Under the pieces are notes generated by a model. It ran no database searches and was not told the DNA's origin. It saw nothing but the letters and a program-made list of their open reading frames with translations. 64,000 nucleotides of DNA from Catonella sp963539695 (GTDB lineage Bacteria > Bacillota > Clostridia > Lachnospirales > Lachnospiraceae), in the NCBI GenBank assembly GCA_963539695.1, contig CAUTOC010000004.1, positions 1-64,000 of the forward strand, given 5' to 3'. A program made the translations under genes and the position numbers. The stretch's first letter is position 1. Every line of letters starts with the position of its first letter. This document shows positions 8,490-16,848 of the stretch, one piece after another.

Positions 8490-10265
8490 CTATGTATTTT
8501 CTTCCTCATACTTCTTCGCAGGCAAATGTATAATAATAGTAGTTCCCACATCCGGCTCGGATTCTATTTTAAGCCCATAATCTTCACCGAAATAAAGCTT
8601 TATTCTCTCATTTACATTCTTAACTCCTATGCCTGAGCCTCTGCCGTTACCTGAATTACTTTTGCCTGCAAGCACCGAGTTTACCTTATCCTCTGTCATA
8701 CCGAGACCGTTATCGGATACGGATATATAAAGTTCATCCATTTCACGCCGGGCTTTAATTCTAATAAGCCCGTCCCCGTCCATAAATTCCATTCCGTGGT
8801 AAATTGCATTTTCCACAAGAGGCTGTAACATCAGTTTTAACGAGGAAAGTTCAAATACATCCCCTGCTATGTCAAACTCATAATCAAATTTATTCTTAAA
8901 ACGCATATTTTGAATCATAAGGTAGTTCTTTACATGGTCTATCTCAGCCTTTACCGTAACTATATTCTTGCCCTTTCCCAGTGAAAGTCTGAAAAATCTT
9001 GCAAGAGCAGTGACAGTATGTACCGCTTCGGACTGCTTTTCATTTTCTATCTGCCAAACTATAATATCAAGAGTATTGTAGAGAAAATGAGGATTTATCT
9101 GTGCCTGTAAGGAATCAAACTCACTCTTCCTTTTTTCCTCATGCTCTGTTACAATATCCTGCATCAGCCCCTTTATCCTGTATTTCATGTCCTGTACGGA
9201 CTTTCCAAGATGTTGGATTTCATAGGAGCCTCCCATATATATGTCTGCATCCAAATTCCCCTCTTCAAGCTTTTTTACAGACTTTTCAAGTTCTCTAATC
9301 GGGTCGGTTACCCTAAATGAAATATAGGAATTTATAAGTACCACAATGAAAATAATGAGGAAAATTACAAAAGCGATAAACAGCCTTGTTTTAAGCATAT
9401 TTAGAGAAATTCCCGTTCCTTTTATTACCCCCACAAGCTTCCAACCGGTATATCCCACAGTTTTTATTACTACTGTCTGCGAAGCATTATTAAATTCTTC
9501 CTCGGTACTTCCTTCACCATAATTTGCCGCAATCAGATTATTTTCTTTAACCCTTCCCGATGCAATAAGTTCAAACTTAGGATGCCATATTATTTCCCCG
9601 TTTGAATCCATAAGATAAATATAGCCGCCATTTCCAAACGAAACCTCATCAAGCACTTCATCCAGTCCTTGATATGACATATCAATAAGCAAAACTGCCT
9701 GCTCCGTACTTCCTCCGGTTGTGATCTCAACCGCCCTTGACATACTTATTACCCACCTGTAACCGTTATTCCCTTTTTCAAAAAGCTTTTGTACATGTGG
9801 GCGTGTAAAATGTATATTTTCAGTTTTATTCAGAGCATTTACAAACCATTCCTCTTCCCCTACTTCAAAATTTTTCCTAAATCTTGCCGCCGGTACCGCA
9901 CTAACAGGTTTTCCTTCTTTTGAAATCAATGCAATATTTAATACCTGTTCTTTATTGTTGTTGTAAAGCAGGCTCATTTCTTCGTTAATTGATTCTTCTG
10001 AAAGATTTACATTTTTTATAATTCCATAGTAAATCGTATCTGAAAGCTTCATTATATTTCTAAGATAAACTTCCATTGATGAATTTACACGATTAATAAG
10101 GCTTATATTCTCCTGTTTCACTGTATCTGAAAGCTGGGAGGAAAGCCTTGAGTAAACTGATATTACTATTAAAAGCACTGCTATCAGTGAGGTTATTGTA
10201 AAATAAATAAAAATTGAGTTCCTAATACTTCTATTATAAATAAATTTTTTCTTTTCAGCCTGCAT
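8490..10265 (-). CDS. Sensor histidine kinase, YesM-like
   Basis: 591 aa. Membrane segments near residues 15-40 and 290-310 enclose an extracellular dCache-like sensor region; a HAMP linker follows, then the His_kinase domain with QINPHFLYNTLD (phospho-accepting His) and an HATPase domain with QPLVENAIYHG, SDNGLGM and GIGVKNVNER. It signals to the response regulator encoded 3 bp upstream. Kinases of this type in Clostridia usually control neighbouring sugar-import genes, here mgl and its two anchored binding proteins. Confidence 0.9.
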   Translation of the reverse strand: MQAEKKKFIYNRSIRNSIFIYFTITSLIAVLLIVISVYSRLSSQLSDTVKQENISLINRVNSSMEVYLRNIMKLSDTIYYGIIKNVNLSEESINEEMSLLYNNNKEQVLNIALISKEGKPVSAVPAARFRKNFEVGEEEWFVNALNKTENIHFTRPHVQKLFEKGNNGYRWVISMSRAVEITTGGSTEQAVLLIDMSYQGLDEVLDEVSFGNGGYIYLMDSNGEIIWHPKFELIASGRVKENNLIAANYGEGSTEEEFNNASQTVVIKTVGYTGWKLVGVIKGTGISLNMLKTRLFIAFVIFLIIFIVVLINSYISFRVTDPIRELEKSVKKLEEGNLDADIYMGGSYEIQHLGKSVQDMKYRIKGLMQDIVTEHEEKRKSEFDSLQAQINPHFLYNTLDIIVWQIENEKQSEAVHTVTALARFFRLSLGKGKNIVTVKAEIDHVKNYLMIQNMRFKNKFDYEFDIAGDVFELSSLKLMLQPLVENAIYHGMEFMDGDGLIRIKARREMDELYISVSDNGLGMTEDKVNSVLAGKSNSGNGRGSGIGVKNVNERIKLYFGEDYGLKIESEPDVGTTIIIHLPAKKYEEENT

Positions 10266-10268
10266 TTC

Positions 10269-11879
10269 CTACTTCCCTGTTCTGTACTTAGTCGGAGATA
10301 CTCCGAATTTTTTCTTAAATACATAGCTAAAATAGTTCTGCTCCAAATATCCTACCTTTTCAGCTATCATATAGGTTTTTTCATCTGTTGTACTTAAAAG
10401 TTCTATAGCTTTATTAAGTCTTATATCAGTAAGATAATTTATATAGGTTTGACCGGTATCCTTCTTAAAAAGGCTTGAAAAATAAGCCGGACTCAAATGT
10501 AAGTGACGGCAGATAATTTCAAGTGAAAGCTCAGCATTGGTGTAATTTTCTAAAATATATTCCTTGGCTTCTTTAATTATTTGCTTGGAGTTGGAATCTC
10601 TTTTTTGCTGCATTCTCAAGTTTATATTGTTACATATTCCTAAAAGCCACCCCTTAAAACTGTCTCCCTCCTTAATCTTTGAAACTACTTCCATATAATT
10701 TTCCAGTCCGGCAAGGCTTATTTCATACTGCTGCATAAGATCCATAATACAGGTTAAAATTCTTAACATATACGCCTGATATTGTCTGGAATGTACTTTT
10801 ACCTCATCAATTTTATTTGCAAGGTTACCTACTACCTCAGCTATTCGTTCCTCTCCTCCAAATTTTACAGCTGATATAAGTTCTCCCTCTTCTTTTTCTT
10901 CAAATCTGAGTACTCCTGTACTTACAGGCTCTACATCGTGGATATATACCACATCTTCCGTGCCGACTATTTTCTTGTACCCAACCGCATCTATAGCTGT
11001 CTTGTATGAGGCGGAAATATCTGAAAGTGTTTGGCTGCTACGCCCTATACCTACTGTAATCCCTACACCAAGCACTCTTTTGGCAGTCTTACATACATCC
11101 CTCATTACATCTGTAAGTCCTGTTTGCGTGTTGTCATCATCTATCGCGACTATAATTACAGGCTCTGCATCCTGAACCGAGTCAAAAACCACATTTCTAT
11201 AGTGAGGACTTAGTTTTTCTTCTATAAACTTCTTAACATAAATGGGTATCAGTTCTTTTTCTTTTAAGAGTTCTCCTTTAATACTCGCATTTTCAAGTTC
11301 TATATTTACCACACAGGCTATCCATTTATTGGCATTTCTAATATTCATGCCATATTCTGCAAGATAACCGTCTATAGCCGGCTCATCGTAAAGTCCTTTT
11401 TTAATAATGAGTTTATTTAAGAATTGCTCTCTAAGTACAGGCAGACTTGCCTTATAGCTCTCCCTTAAAATATCTATATCTCTAGCTGACTCAATTTCTT
11501 CATCAAGTTTTGTCCTGACTCTTTTAAGGATTTCGGTAAGTTCATCTACATTAACAGGCTTTAAGATATACTCTGCCACTCCAAGCCTTATGGCTTCTTG
11601 TGCATAAGAAAAATCGTCAAATCCTGAAAAAATGATAACTTTAATAGACGGAAATTTCTGCCTGAGGCTTTCCGTAAGTGCAAGCCCATCCATATAAGGC
11701 ATTCTTATATCTGTAATTATTACATTCGGCTCTAAAAGTTCTATTTTCTCAAGAGCATCCCTGCCATTTTCCGCATCCCCTACCACTTCAAAGCCATTTG
11801 CTTCCCAGTTTATTTTTTTGATGATGCTTGTGCGGACTTCTTCTTCATCATCTACCAGCATTATTTTATATAAATCCAT
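10269..11879 (-). CDS. AraC-type response regulator, YesN-like
   Basis: 536 aa. The N-terminal receiver domain carries the acidic pair DDEEEV and the phospho-acceptor Asp in VIITDIRMPYMDG; the conserved Lys is in YILKPVN. The C-terminal 100 residues are a double helix-turn-helix AraC domain (LSPAYFSSLFKK, VGYLEQNYFSYVFKKKFG.SPTKYR). First gene of the two-component operon; the likely target is the mgl/binding-protein group downstream. The 160 bp upstream are AT-rich and should hold its promoter. Confidence 0.9.
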   Translation of the reverse strand: MDLYKIMLVDDEEEVRTSIIKKINWEANGFEVVGDAENGRDALEKIELLEPNVIITDIRMPYMDGLALTESLRQKFPSIKVIIFSGFDDFSYAQEAIRLGVAEYILKPVNVDELTEILKRVRTKLDEEIESARDIDILRESYKASLPVLREQFLNKLIIKKGLYDEPAIDGYLAEYGMNIRNANKWIACVVNIELENASIKGELLKEKELIPIYVKKFIEEKLSPHYRNVVFDSVQDAEPVIIVAIDDDNTQTGLTDVMRDVCKTAKRVLGVGITVGIGRSSQTLSDISASYKTAIDAVGYKKIVGTEDVVYIHDVEPVSTGVLRFEEKEEGELISAVKFGGEERIAEVVGNLANKIDEVKVHSRQYQAYMLRILTCIMDLMQQYEISLAGLENYMEVVSKIKEGDSFKGWLLGICNNINLRMQQKRDSNSKQIIKEAKEYILENYTNAELSLEIICRHLHLSPAYFSSLFKKDTGQTYINYLTDIRLNKAIELLSTTDEKTYMIAEKVGYLEQNYFSYVFKKKFGVSPTKYRTGK

Positions 11880-11980
11880 ACTTTACCGACCTTTTAATGT
11901 GTGAGTTCTAAATGTTATAATAATTTTAACTTGGTTTGGGGGGATAGTCAATGAGGATAAATACTTTATGCTATAAAAAT

Positions 11981-12077
11981 GGGACTGTCGCATTAAGAAT
12001 AAAATACTCAAAATATAGTAATAATTTGACAACAAATTTACTATATCTTGTCGTTTTTTACTTGTTGCGACAGCCCC
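11981..12077. mobile_element. MITE-like element with terminal inverted repeats
   Basis: A 97-bp element begins GGGACTGTCGCA and ends TGCGACAGCCCC, near-perfect inverted repeats of a kind seen at insertion-sequence ends. Inside is a second palindrome, ATATAGTAA ... TTACTATAT. It has no coding capacity. It supplies the last codons and stop of the 108-codon gene at 12041, so it appears to have inserted in that gene. Confidence 0.6.
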
Positions 12078-12367
12078 TTGAAAATATTTGATATAAAATT
12101 ATCTAAGAAAATTCTGTTGTTATCATAAAAATACTCATTATTGATAACACTAACCTTTAGCATCAAAGTATGACTTTCAGTATTTGAACTTCGCTGCTCT
12201 TCTTTTACTTCATCCTTATCCTGATTTTTTTTAATTTTAGAAACTTCATGCTGTGTATTACCTATATCGCCATTTCCTTTTCCAAAACCAAATCCTGAAC
12301 CAAACTTGAATATAAATGCAAATATAATAACAAAAAGCTTTTTAAATGCAACAAGATAAAGTTGCAT
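12041..12367 (-). CDS. Small secreted/membrane protein, 3' end replaced by MITE-like element
   Basis: 108 aa. One hydrophobic N-terminal segment (about residues 3-30), then a Gly/Lys/Glu-rich region. GGAGAG lies 6 bp before the ATG. The last ten codons and the stop lie inside the inverted-repeat element at 11981-12077, so the original C terminus is probably lost. No family recognised. Without the prophage it would follow the split ABC ATPase gene. Confidence 0.5.
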   Translation of the reverse strand: MQLYLVAFKKLFVIIFAFIFKFGSGFGFGKGNGDIGNTQHEVSKIKKNQDKDEVKEEQRSSNTESHTLMLKVSVINNEYFYDNNRIFLDNFISNIFKGLSQQVKNDKI

Positions 12368-12515
12368 TGTTTACTCTCCTATAAATTATCTGTATTTATT
12401 ATTTTTTTATCTTTATATACTAAATCATTGTCCTTTTACCTATCCCTTATTATTCGCATTTTCAATCTTTGGACTTACACCTGTATATATATAAGAAAAT
12501 TCACAATCATATTTG

Positions 12516-12556
12516 ATCTAAAGATGTCCATATGAAAACTAAGGGCATCTTTAGAT
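12516..12556. repeat. 11-bp inverted repeat
   Basis: ATCTAAAGATG and CATCTTTAGAT are separated by 19 bp, in the gap between the split ABC ATPase and the 108-codon gene. There is no T-run on either side, so an operator or RNA stem is more likely than a terminator. The rest of 12368-12614 is AT-rich with no gene seen. Confidence 0.5.
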
Positions 12557-12614
12557 TTATTATAAAAATGCGAAAATAGTAGTATTTGAGAATATCTTTA
12601 GGTAATTTATATAG

Positions 12615-12776
12615 TTACGGTTGAGATGCTTTTGAAATATTATTTATGTCTATAACTCTAGTGGCATATTTCGTTATCTCCCTATCGTGAGTAACCAGAA
12701 TAACGGTTTTCCCCCCGGCTTGTATCTCTTTTAATAATTGCATAACTAAGTCTCGATTATCTGTATCGAGGCTCCC
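12615..12776 (-). pseudogene. 3' part of ABC-transporter ATPase gene split by the prophage
   Basis: Encodes the D-loop and the rest of an ABC ATPase: PTGSLDTDNRD, then VILVTHDREITKYATRVIDI with the switch His in VTHD. It continues directly from the 5' part at 58914-59438, which stops after LADEPTG. Joined, they give a normal protein of about 220 aa, the size of ATPases paired with lactococcin-972-type permeases. The open frame extends to 12824 only because it reads into prophage DNA. Confidence 0.85.
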
Positions 12777-12785
12777 TGTGGGAGC
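12765..12785. other. Prophage attachment site, right junction
   Basis: Minus strand reads CTCCCACAGGGAGCCTCGAT. The host part (GGGAGCCTCGAT, coding G-S-L-D) begins about 12776. The opposite junction at 58933-58943 reads CCAACGGGTAG. The shared CC-AC-GG pattern contains the crossover; a serine recombinase uses a 2-bp core, so the exact dinucleotide cannot be fixed here. Confidence 0.7.
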
Positions 12786-12805
12786 GACTTTACTAGTACA
12801 ACTAT

Positions 12806-12822
12806 GTGACCGAATCGGACAC
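12806..12822. promoter_or_regulatory. Dispersed palindrome site 1
   Basis: GTGACCGAATCGGACAC, first of seven related 17-bp palindromes (half-site GTGACCGA, one central base) in the prophage. This one is non-coding, about 25 bp from the attachment junction and next to a terminator. Confidence 0.7.
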
Positions 12823-12864
12823 AAAAGGCGGTAAACCTTGATTTCTCTTGGTCTACCGCCTTTT
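12823..12864. terminator. Bidirectional terminator at the prophage end
   Basis: AAAAGGCGGTA and TACCGCCTTTT form an 11-bp stem around a 20-nt loop, with T-runs on both strands. It would separate prophage transcripts from the host gene fragment. Confidence 0.75.
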
Positions 12865-12961
12865 CCATTACTCTACAGAAACGTATATGTCAAATCTTTC
12901 CTCGTTATTATAAGGAACAGGAAAACAACTAATAATATTCACATACAGGAGGTAACAACCT

Positions 12962-13104
12962 ATGAGAACACAAGAAACAATCACAATCAATTCTAACTTA
13001 TACCTTATATTCCTTGCGGTGGCAAAAGAGCCTTAACCTCCATTATGGAGAGTGGCGGTTTTCTTGATTTTGATAATGCCGTTTGGCTTCAAGCTATGGC
13101 ATAA
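12962..13104 (+). pseudogene. Remnant of a small plus-strand phage gene
   Basis: After an AGGAGG site an ATG opens 24 codons (MRTQETITINSNLYLIFLAV...) and stops. Immediately downstream another frame encodes 23 residues (LTSIMESGGFLDFDNAVWL...) to a TAA. The two parts look like the start and end of one protein joined by an out-of-frame deletion. Function unknown; a strong terminator follows. Confidence 0.4.
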
Positions 13105-13110
13105 AAATAA

Positions 13111-13136
13111 ACCCCCTTGGCTAGTGCCTTGGGGGT
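13111..13136. terminator. Bidirectional terminator
   Basis: ACCCCCTTGGC-TAGT-GCCTTGGGGGT pairs with a TT/TT internal mismatch. CTTTTT follows on the plus strand and TTTATTTTT on the minus strand. It ends both the plus-strand remnant and the minus-strand lysis operon. Confidence 0.8.
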
Positions 13137-13170
13137 CTTTTTATCCACATTATTAACAATATGGTGCGCA

Positions 13171-13587
13171 TTATTCTTTTTTCTCTGTGCCTGCTTCTTT
13201 AATCTCTCCGATTTCTCCAAGTGCAGTAATCGCCGGGACGGTTGTAATCTTCTTGTTTTCGATATATGTACTTACATTTTCGTTCGCCTGCCATTTCTTC
13301 TTAGCTTCCTCTAACACGCTTTCCGTAATCTTTACTAACTGCTTTTCTGTAAATAAGATTCTGATAATACCCGGCAACTTGTCGTATAGCTTTCCTACTA
13401 CCTCGGACAGTTTAATAATACCTGTACCGCTGCCACATTCGCCCTCTGCGTCTGTAACCAACTTTACGGCAATCTGCTTTAAAATCTTCGTTTGTCCTGT
13501 CTTGATTAAGTAAATCAGAATAGCCAATACCAAAGCTACCAATACTACGGAATCCCAATTAAGAATCAACCATTTTAAAAGTTCCAT
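13171..13587 (-). CDS. Phage holin, superfamily 6 (Holin_LLH-like)
   Basis: 138 aa. One N-terminal membrane segment (residues 12-30), then a soluble part with VTDAEGECGSGTG and KLPGIIRILFTEKQLV, as in clostridial LLH-type holins. It permits lysin release across the membrane. Last gene of the late operon, after the two lysin genes, with AGGAGG 7-8 bp before the ATG and palindrome site 2 just upstream. Confidence 0.75.
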   Translation of the reverse strand: MELLKWLILNWDSVVLVALVLAILIYLIKTGQTKILKQIAVKLVTDAEGECGSGTGIIKLSEVVGKLYDKLPGIIRILFTEKQLVKITESVLEEAKKKWQANENVSTYIENKKITTVPAITALGEIGEIKEAGTEKKE

Positions 13588-13599
13588 TTTCTACCTCCT

Positions 13600-13616
13600 G
13601 TGACCGAATCGGTCTA
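13600..13616. promoter_or_regulatory. Dispersed palindrome site 2
   Basis: GTGACCGAATCGGTCTA; left half perfect, right half ends TA instead of AC. It lies between the lysin stop codon (which it overlaps) and the holin ribosome-binding site. Confidence 0.6.
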
Positions 13617-14507
13617 TTTAACATCTTCTTTGTTTACCCAACCGTACACGCCTTTACCGTCCTGTGAGATACAATGATATGGGTGTGTGCCTTTGGTGTT
13701 AATTGCGGTTACTCTACAGGTGCTAACCTTTTCTATCCTCTTGGCTTCATTCTGTGCCGTAGAAGATATATAAACCCCTCCGCCTGTGAATGTTACACTA
13801 TCGCCCTTTGAGAGCGTTTTAACGCCCTCCTGTGGCTTTGTAGGTGTATCCTGTGGCTTTTCCTGTACCGTGTTGCTTACGTCTGCCAATTCTGACGCTT
13901 TGACCGCTTCGTATACCTTTACCCTACGGCTCTTGTATTGCCCCATAACGCTATCTTTTAATGCGTAGGTGTGTATTTCTTCAAGTCCTACCTTTGCAAC
14001 GCCTTTAACGGCTTCTCCTGCGTCTGTAGCAATCCTTTTACTTGCACCGCTACCGCCTTGGTTCTCCAAGTCCGCATAGTACGCAAGAGCCTTTAAGGAA
14101 ACAATACCGACCTTTACGCCGTTCTTGACATATACGGTTATGTCTGCGTCCGCTAATTCGTCCTGTGCTTTTTTGCCCTGTGCAGAAGAAAGAAGAGCCG
14201 ATAACTTCCCGGCTTCCTCTTCTGTTGCTACTCTCTTCTTTTTATTCCATGCGTCCGCTCCGCTCTCTGCAATCTCTTTATACAGGTTATCCCCTAATAA
14301 TTCTTTTGCCTGGACCTTATCCGCATTTACAATAGTCTGTAACAAAGGCAATGCACGGCCCCAATATGCGTTCCATTGGCATTTACCAATACTCATACCG
14401 TGGTCGTTATCATTTCTGTTTACGCTCCCATAGTTTCCCTCTTGGGCGTAAATGATACCACTTGCAACCTTTACAACCTTTTTAATCTGTGCTGCCGTTA
14501 CTGACAT
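13614..14507 (-). CDS. Lysozyme-like endolysin with SH3-type C-terminal domain
   Basis: 297 aa. ATG at 14507 lies 8 bp after GGAGG; the longer frame starts with a GTG that overlaps this site. Residues 1-170 look like a lysozyme-fold glycosidase (QEGNYGSVNRND, with Glu as candidate acid, then SIGKCQWNAYWGR). Residues 235-297 are an SH3-like domain ending HPYHCISQDGKGVYGWVN. The same C-terminal module is inserted in the tail hub protein at 22483. Probably cleaves peptidoglycan at lysis. The catalytic family is inferred from pattern only. Confidence 0.7.
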   Translation of the reverse strand: MSVTAAQIKKVVKVASGIIYAQEGNYGSVNRNDNDHGMSIGKCQWNAYWGRALPLLQTIVNADKVQAKELLGDNLYKEIAESGADAWNKKKRVATEEEAGKLSALLSSAQGKKAQDELADADITVYVKNGVKVGIVSLKALAYYADLENQGGSGASKRIATDAGEAVKGVAKVGLEEIHTYALKDSVMGQYKSRRVKVYEAVKASELADVSNTVQEKPQDTPTKPQEGVKTLSKGDSVTFTGGGVYISSTAQNEAKRIEKVSTCRVTAINTKGTHPYHCISQDGKGVYGWVNKEDVK

Positions 14508-14520
14508 ATCAGCCACCTCC

Positions 14521-15321
14521 TTATGCTTTCTTTAATTTTCCTTTCTTCAACAGGTTAAGCATATTGGTATTTTGTGTTGCTGTTCCTGTGTAGCCTGTTA
14601 TTCCGTTTGCCTGTGCAATCTTGGCTCTGTTCGCCTTGGACGAATCCACACCGATAGATTTAAGTGCGTCAATGATAGAAACATACTTACTATCACAAGC
14701 CTTGTAATATGTACCGCTTACATTCTCCTGTTTTTTTACCTTTGTAGCACATCCGGGTGTTGTGATTCCTCTTGTTTCATCTGCTGCCTTTGCTCCTGCT
14801 TCAATACACCCGATTGTGTGGTGTCCGGGTGCTACCACAATATCGCCCTCTAACAGATAATCTCCGCTTGTGAGATACTTCTTATCTGTCAAAATGATAA
14901 AATCATCTTTGTCGCCCTCATACACGCCACGCATACCGCTAGTTGCAACCGTTGTCTTGATTGCTCCGGCAATAGTCGCACAAGTTCCCTGTAATGCAGA
15001 GCAATCCGTTTCACAGTTTACGGCTAATTTCTCATAATTCTCATAACCGATTTTTTCAAGCTGCTTATTAAGGGTTGTGCGCTCGTTCATATCATAACCA
15101 AGGCACTTATTGTTACATAATGACTTTAATGCCTTGGCGTGTTTCTTTGCCTTGGAAGTGTCCTTGTATCTGATAACAAATGTCTGCCCGAACTGATACC
15201 AAGCACCTACCTTAACCTCTCCTTTCGTGTCGTTTGTGTTGCTTGTCTGCTTCTGGTCCCCGGCTTTGCCGTTTCGACCCTTTCCATTTTCGTCAATACT
15301 CGCCCATCCGAATAATGCCAT
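14521..15321 (-). CDS. NlpC/P60-like peptidoglycan hydrolase (second lysin)
   Basis: 266 aa. Central Cys-containing motif NCETDCSALQGTC and a later His in VVAPGHHTIG fit the Cys-His dyad of phage NlpC/P60 (Amidase_5-type) hydrolases. The C-terminal 60 residues (VSIIDALKSIGVDSSKANR ... GITGYTGTA) are a wall-binding-like module common at the end of clostridial lysins. Encoded just upstream of the lysozyme-like lysin; two complementary wall hydrolases would act together. Confidence 0.7.
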   Translation of the reverse strand: MALFGWASIDENGKGRNGKAGDQKQTSNTNDTKGEVKVGAWYQFGQTFVIRYKDTSKAKKHAKALKSLCNNKCLGYDMNERTTLNKQLEKIGYENYEKLAVNCETDCSALQGTCATIAGAIKTTVATSGMRGVYEGDKDDFIILTDKKYLTSGDYLLEGDIVVAPGHHTIGCIEAGAKAADETRGITTPGCATKVKKQENVSGTYYKACDSKYVSIIDALKSIGVDSSKANRAKIAQANGITGYTGTATQNTNMLNLLKKGKLKKA

Positions 15322-15351
15322 AGTTCTTTACCTCCTGTATTTTTTTATAAT

Positions 15352-15388
15352 AAAAAGGAACTGCCGATAATCTTAGCAATTCCCTTTT
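15352..15388 (-). terminator. Intrinsic terminator before the lysin gene
   Basis: Minus strand AAAAGGGAATTGC ... GGCAGTTCCTTTTT: about 11 pairs with one bulged G and one G-U, followed by a T-rich tract. It could reduce transcription into the lysin genes or insulate them. Confidence 0.65.
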
Positions 15389-15437
15389 AATCAATGTTTT
15401 TAGTTGTCTATCCGTCCTCTTTGAAATTAGCACTTAT

Positions 15438-15551
15438 TTACCAGCGATTTCTGTACTCTCTTTTGTTACCTGTCTGATTGATACAGATAAGTGAGCCTAA
15501 ATCCGGTAATACTTCGCTGTCCTCATACTGCTGACTGTCATAAATCTGCAT
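15438..15551 (-). CDS. Small phage protein (37 aa)
   Basis: MQIYDSQQYEDSEVLPD..., ATG at 15551 placed 8 bp after AAGGAGG; a second ATG at 15556 in another frame is too close to the site. Acidic, soluble, no recognised domain. Lies between membrane-protein genes and the terminator, in the lysis region. Confidence 0.5.
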   Translation of the reverse strand: MQIYDSQQYEDSEVLPDLGSLICINQTGNKREYRNRW

Positions 15552-15564
15552 AGCATTGTCCTCC

Positions 15565-15945
15565 TTATATGTTGATATTATTTAAGTCAATCGAATTTCC
15601 CTCTGTTTCCTTTGGAAATCCCTGTTTTAACTTAATAATGTTTTCTGCTTTTGCTTTCCAACAATACAGGGCAATTACTGTAGTTGTTGGTGCTGCTATG
15701 TAGGTTGCAAGTGAGCCAAATTGGCTATAATCTATCAGCACGATTTTTATACCGATATACAGACCGATAAAATAAGTAAGCAAAACCGCTACCAATACCA
15801 ATTTTGTAAAGTTTGGTAGCTTAAATTTTGTTTTCTTGCCTGCTGATACCTTTAGTTTTTTCTTATCAAGTGCTACTTTGAATAAAAGGGCAAAAACAAG
15901 GAATCCAAGGATTACTCCAAGGATTCCGCATAAAATATATTTCAT
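15565..15945 (-). CDS. Phage membrane protein near lysis genes
   Basis: 126 aa with three hydrophobic segments (residues 3-25, 48-72, 80-95) and a Lys-rich loop between the first and second. Function unknown; the position between fibre and lysin genes suggests a holin partner or other lysis or exclusion role. Confidence 0.55.
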   Translation of the reverse strand: MKYILCGILGVILGFLVFALLFKVALDKKKLKVSAGKKTKFKLPNFTKLVLVAVLLTYFIGLYIGIKIVLIDYSQFGSLATYIAAPTTTVIALYCWKAKAENIIKLKQGFPKETEGNSIDLNNINI

Positions 15946-15960
15946 ATTCTGTTTTTCCTC

Positions 15961-16269
15961 CTAATCCTGTCCGTGTGCTGCTTGGTTTATATGCTTTTCC
16001 ACCTTTCCAATCGCTTCGGTTACGGGACCATTACACCCCTGTTCTTTTAATCCTTTCAAACAGGCAAGGATAGCATAAGTAAGTAAACACATTTCGTCTT
16101 TTATCTGCTTTATATTCTCTTTTTCCCGTTCTTTCAGTTCTTCAATGTCCTTTGTCTGCCGTTCCTGTTTCTGAAACCATTTAACGCCTTTGTATGCAAA
16201 CGCACAAATAGCAGACACCGCACCTAATACGCTTGCAATAGTGATAATCATAGCGGAATCAATATACAT
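15961..16269 (-). CDS. Holin-like or haemolysin-XhlA-like membrane protein
   Basis: 102 aa from the ATG at 16269, 4 bp after GGAGA; the longer frame to 16314 lacks a site. One membrane segment (residues 5-28) followed by a charged helical tail (RQTKDIEELKEREKENIKQ). This arrangement resembles small lysis-associated membrane proteins. Exact family not certain. Confidence 0.5.
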   Translation of the reverse strand: MYIDSAMIITIASVLGAVSAICAFAYKGVKWFQKQERQTKDIEELKEREKENIKQIKDEMCLLTYAILACLKGLKEQGCNGPVTEAIGKVEKHINQAAHGQD

Positions 16270-16323
16270 ATTCTCTCCTGTTCTGTTAAAGGAAAAGGTA
16301 CGGAAAATCCGCACCTCATTCCC

Positions 16324-16506
16324 CTATATTTCATTGCTGACCTCATGTAATTTTGTTGCTACTCCTAAAATCTTTTCGCTTACGGTATCTGTAATATAGC
16401 CTCCTGTATCCCGGCTATGTTCCATTTCTACCGCCATATCGTAGATTATTTCGGTTTGCTCCTTAATTATTTCCTTTAGTTTTTCCGTCACTTCTAGGGT
16501 TGACAT
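16324..16506 (-). CDS. Small phage protein (60 aa)
   Basis: MSTLEVTEKLKEIIKEQTEII...; helical, soluble. Its start overlaps the end of the XkdX-like gene by 44 bp, in another frame. Position in the tail-fibre/lysis interval only; no family recognised. Confidence 0.5.
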   Translation of the reverse strand: MSTLEVTEKLKEIIKEQTEIIYDMAVEMEHSRDTGGYITDTVSEKILGVATKLHEVSNEI

Positions 16507-16663
16507 TATTGTAATCCTCTCCTGTAATCTCGGTGTATTCCTCTGCTGTAATCACTCCGAAACCTACAAATCTTTTAAGCTGCTCTTTTGTGCAACCTCT
16601 CCTGTTGTATCTCTCCTGTAATGATACAAATTTTGCTGAATGTTCTACTGTTTTTGCTGCCAT
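16463..16663 (-). CDS. XkdX-like small tail protein
   Basis: 66 aa with RYNRRGCTKEQLKRFVGFGVITAEEYTEITG, the pattern of XkdX-family proteins encoded after tail-fibre genes in Firmicute phages. GAAAGGAGAG precedes the ATG. Function of the family unknown. Confidence 0.7.
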   Translation of the reverse strand: MAAKTVEHSAKFVSLQERYNRRGCTKEQLKRFVGFGVITAEEYTEITGEDYNNVNPRSDGKTKGNN

Positions 16664-16669
16664 ATCTTT

Positions 16670-16837
16670 TTACTCTCCTTTCGCTTGTAACTCTAATACT
16701 GTTAACTCTAAGTCTGTGATTGTCAGGTCCTTTTCAATATTCCTTAATTCAAGTTCTGTAATATTCCGCTCCATGTTAGGGATAATGTTTTCTTTCTGCC
16801 TTTTTTCTTTAAGGCTCTTTTTCCTTACCTGTTCCAT
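16670..16837 (-). CDS. Small coiled-coil phage protein (55 aa)
   Basis: MEQVRKKSLKEKRQKENI...; ATG at 16837 is 6 bp after AAGGAGG. A charged helix with leucine spacing (ITELELRNIEKDLTITDLEL). Lies between the diversified fibre gene and the XkdX-like gene. Unknown function. Confidence 0.55.
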   Translation of the reverse strand: MEQVRKKSLKEKRQKENIIPNMERNITELELRNIEKDLTITDLELTVLELQAKGE

Positions 16838-16848
16838 TCCGTACCTCC

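Noticed and set aside
12615..12824. 69-codon frame as an independent gene
   Set aside because: Its first part is prophage DNA; only the host part matches an ABC ATPase and it continues the frame at 58.9 kb.
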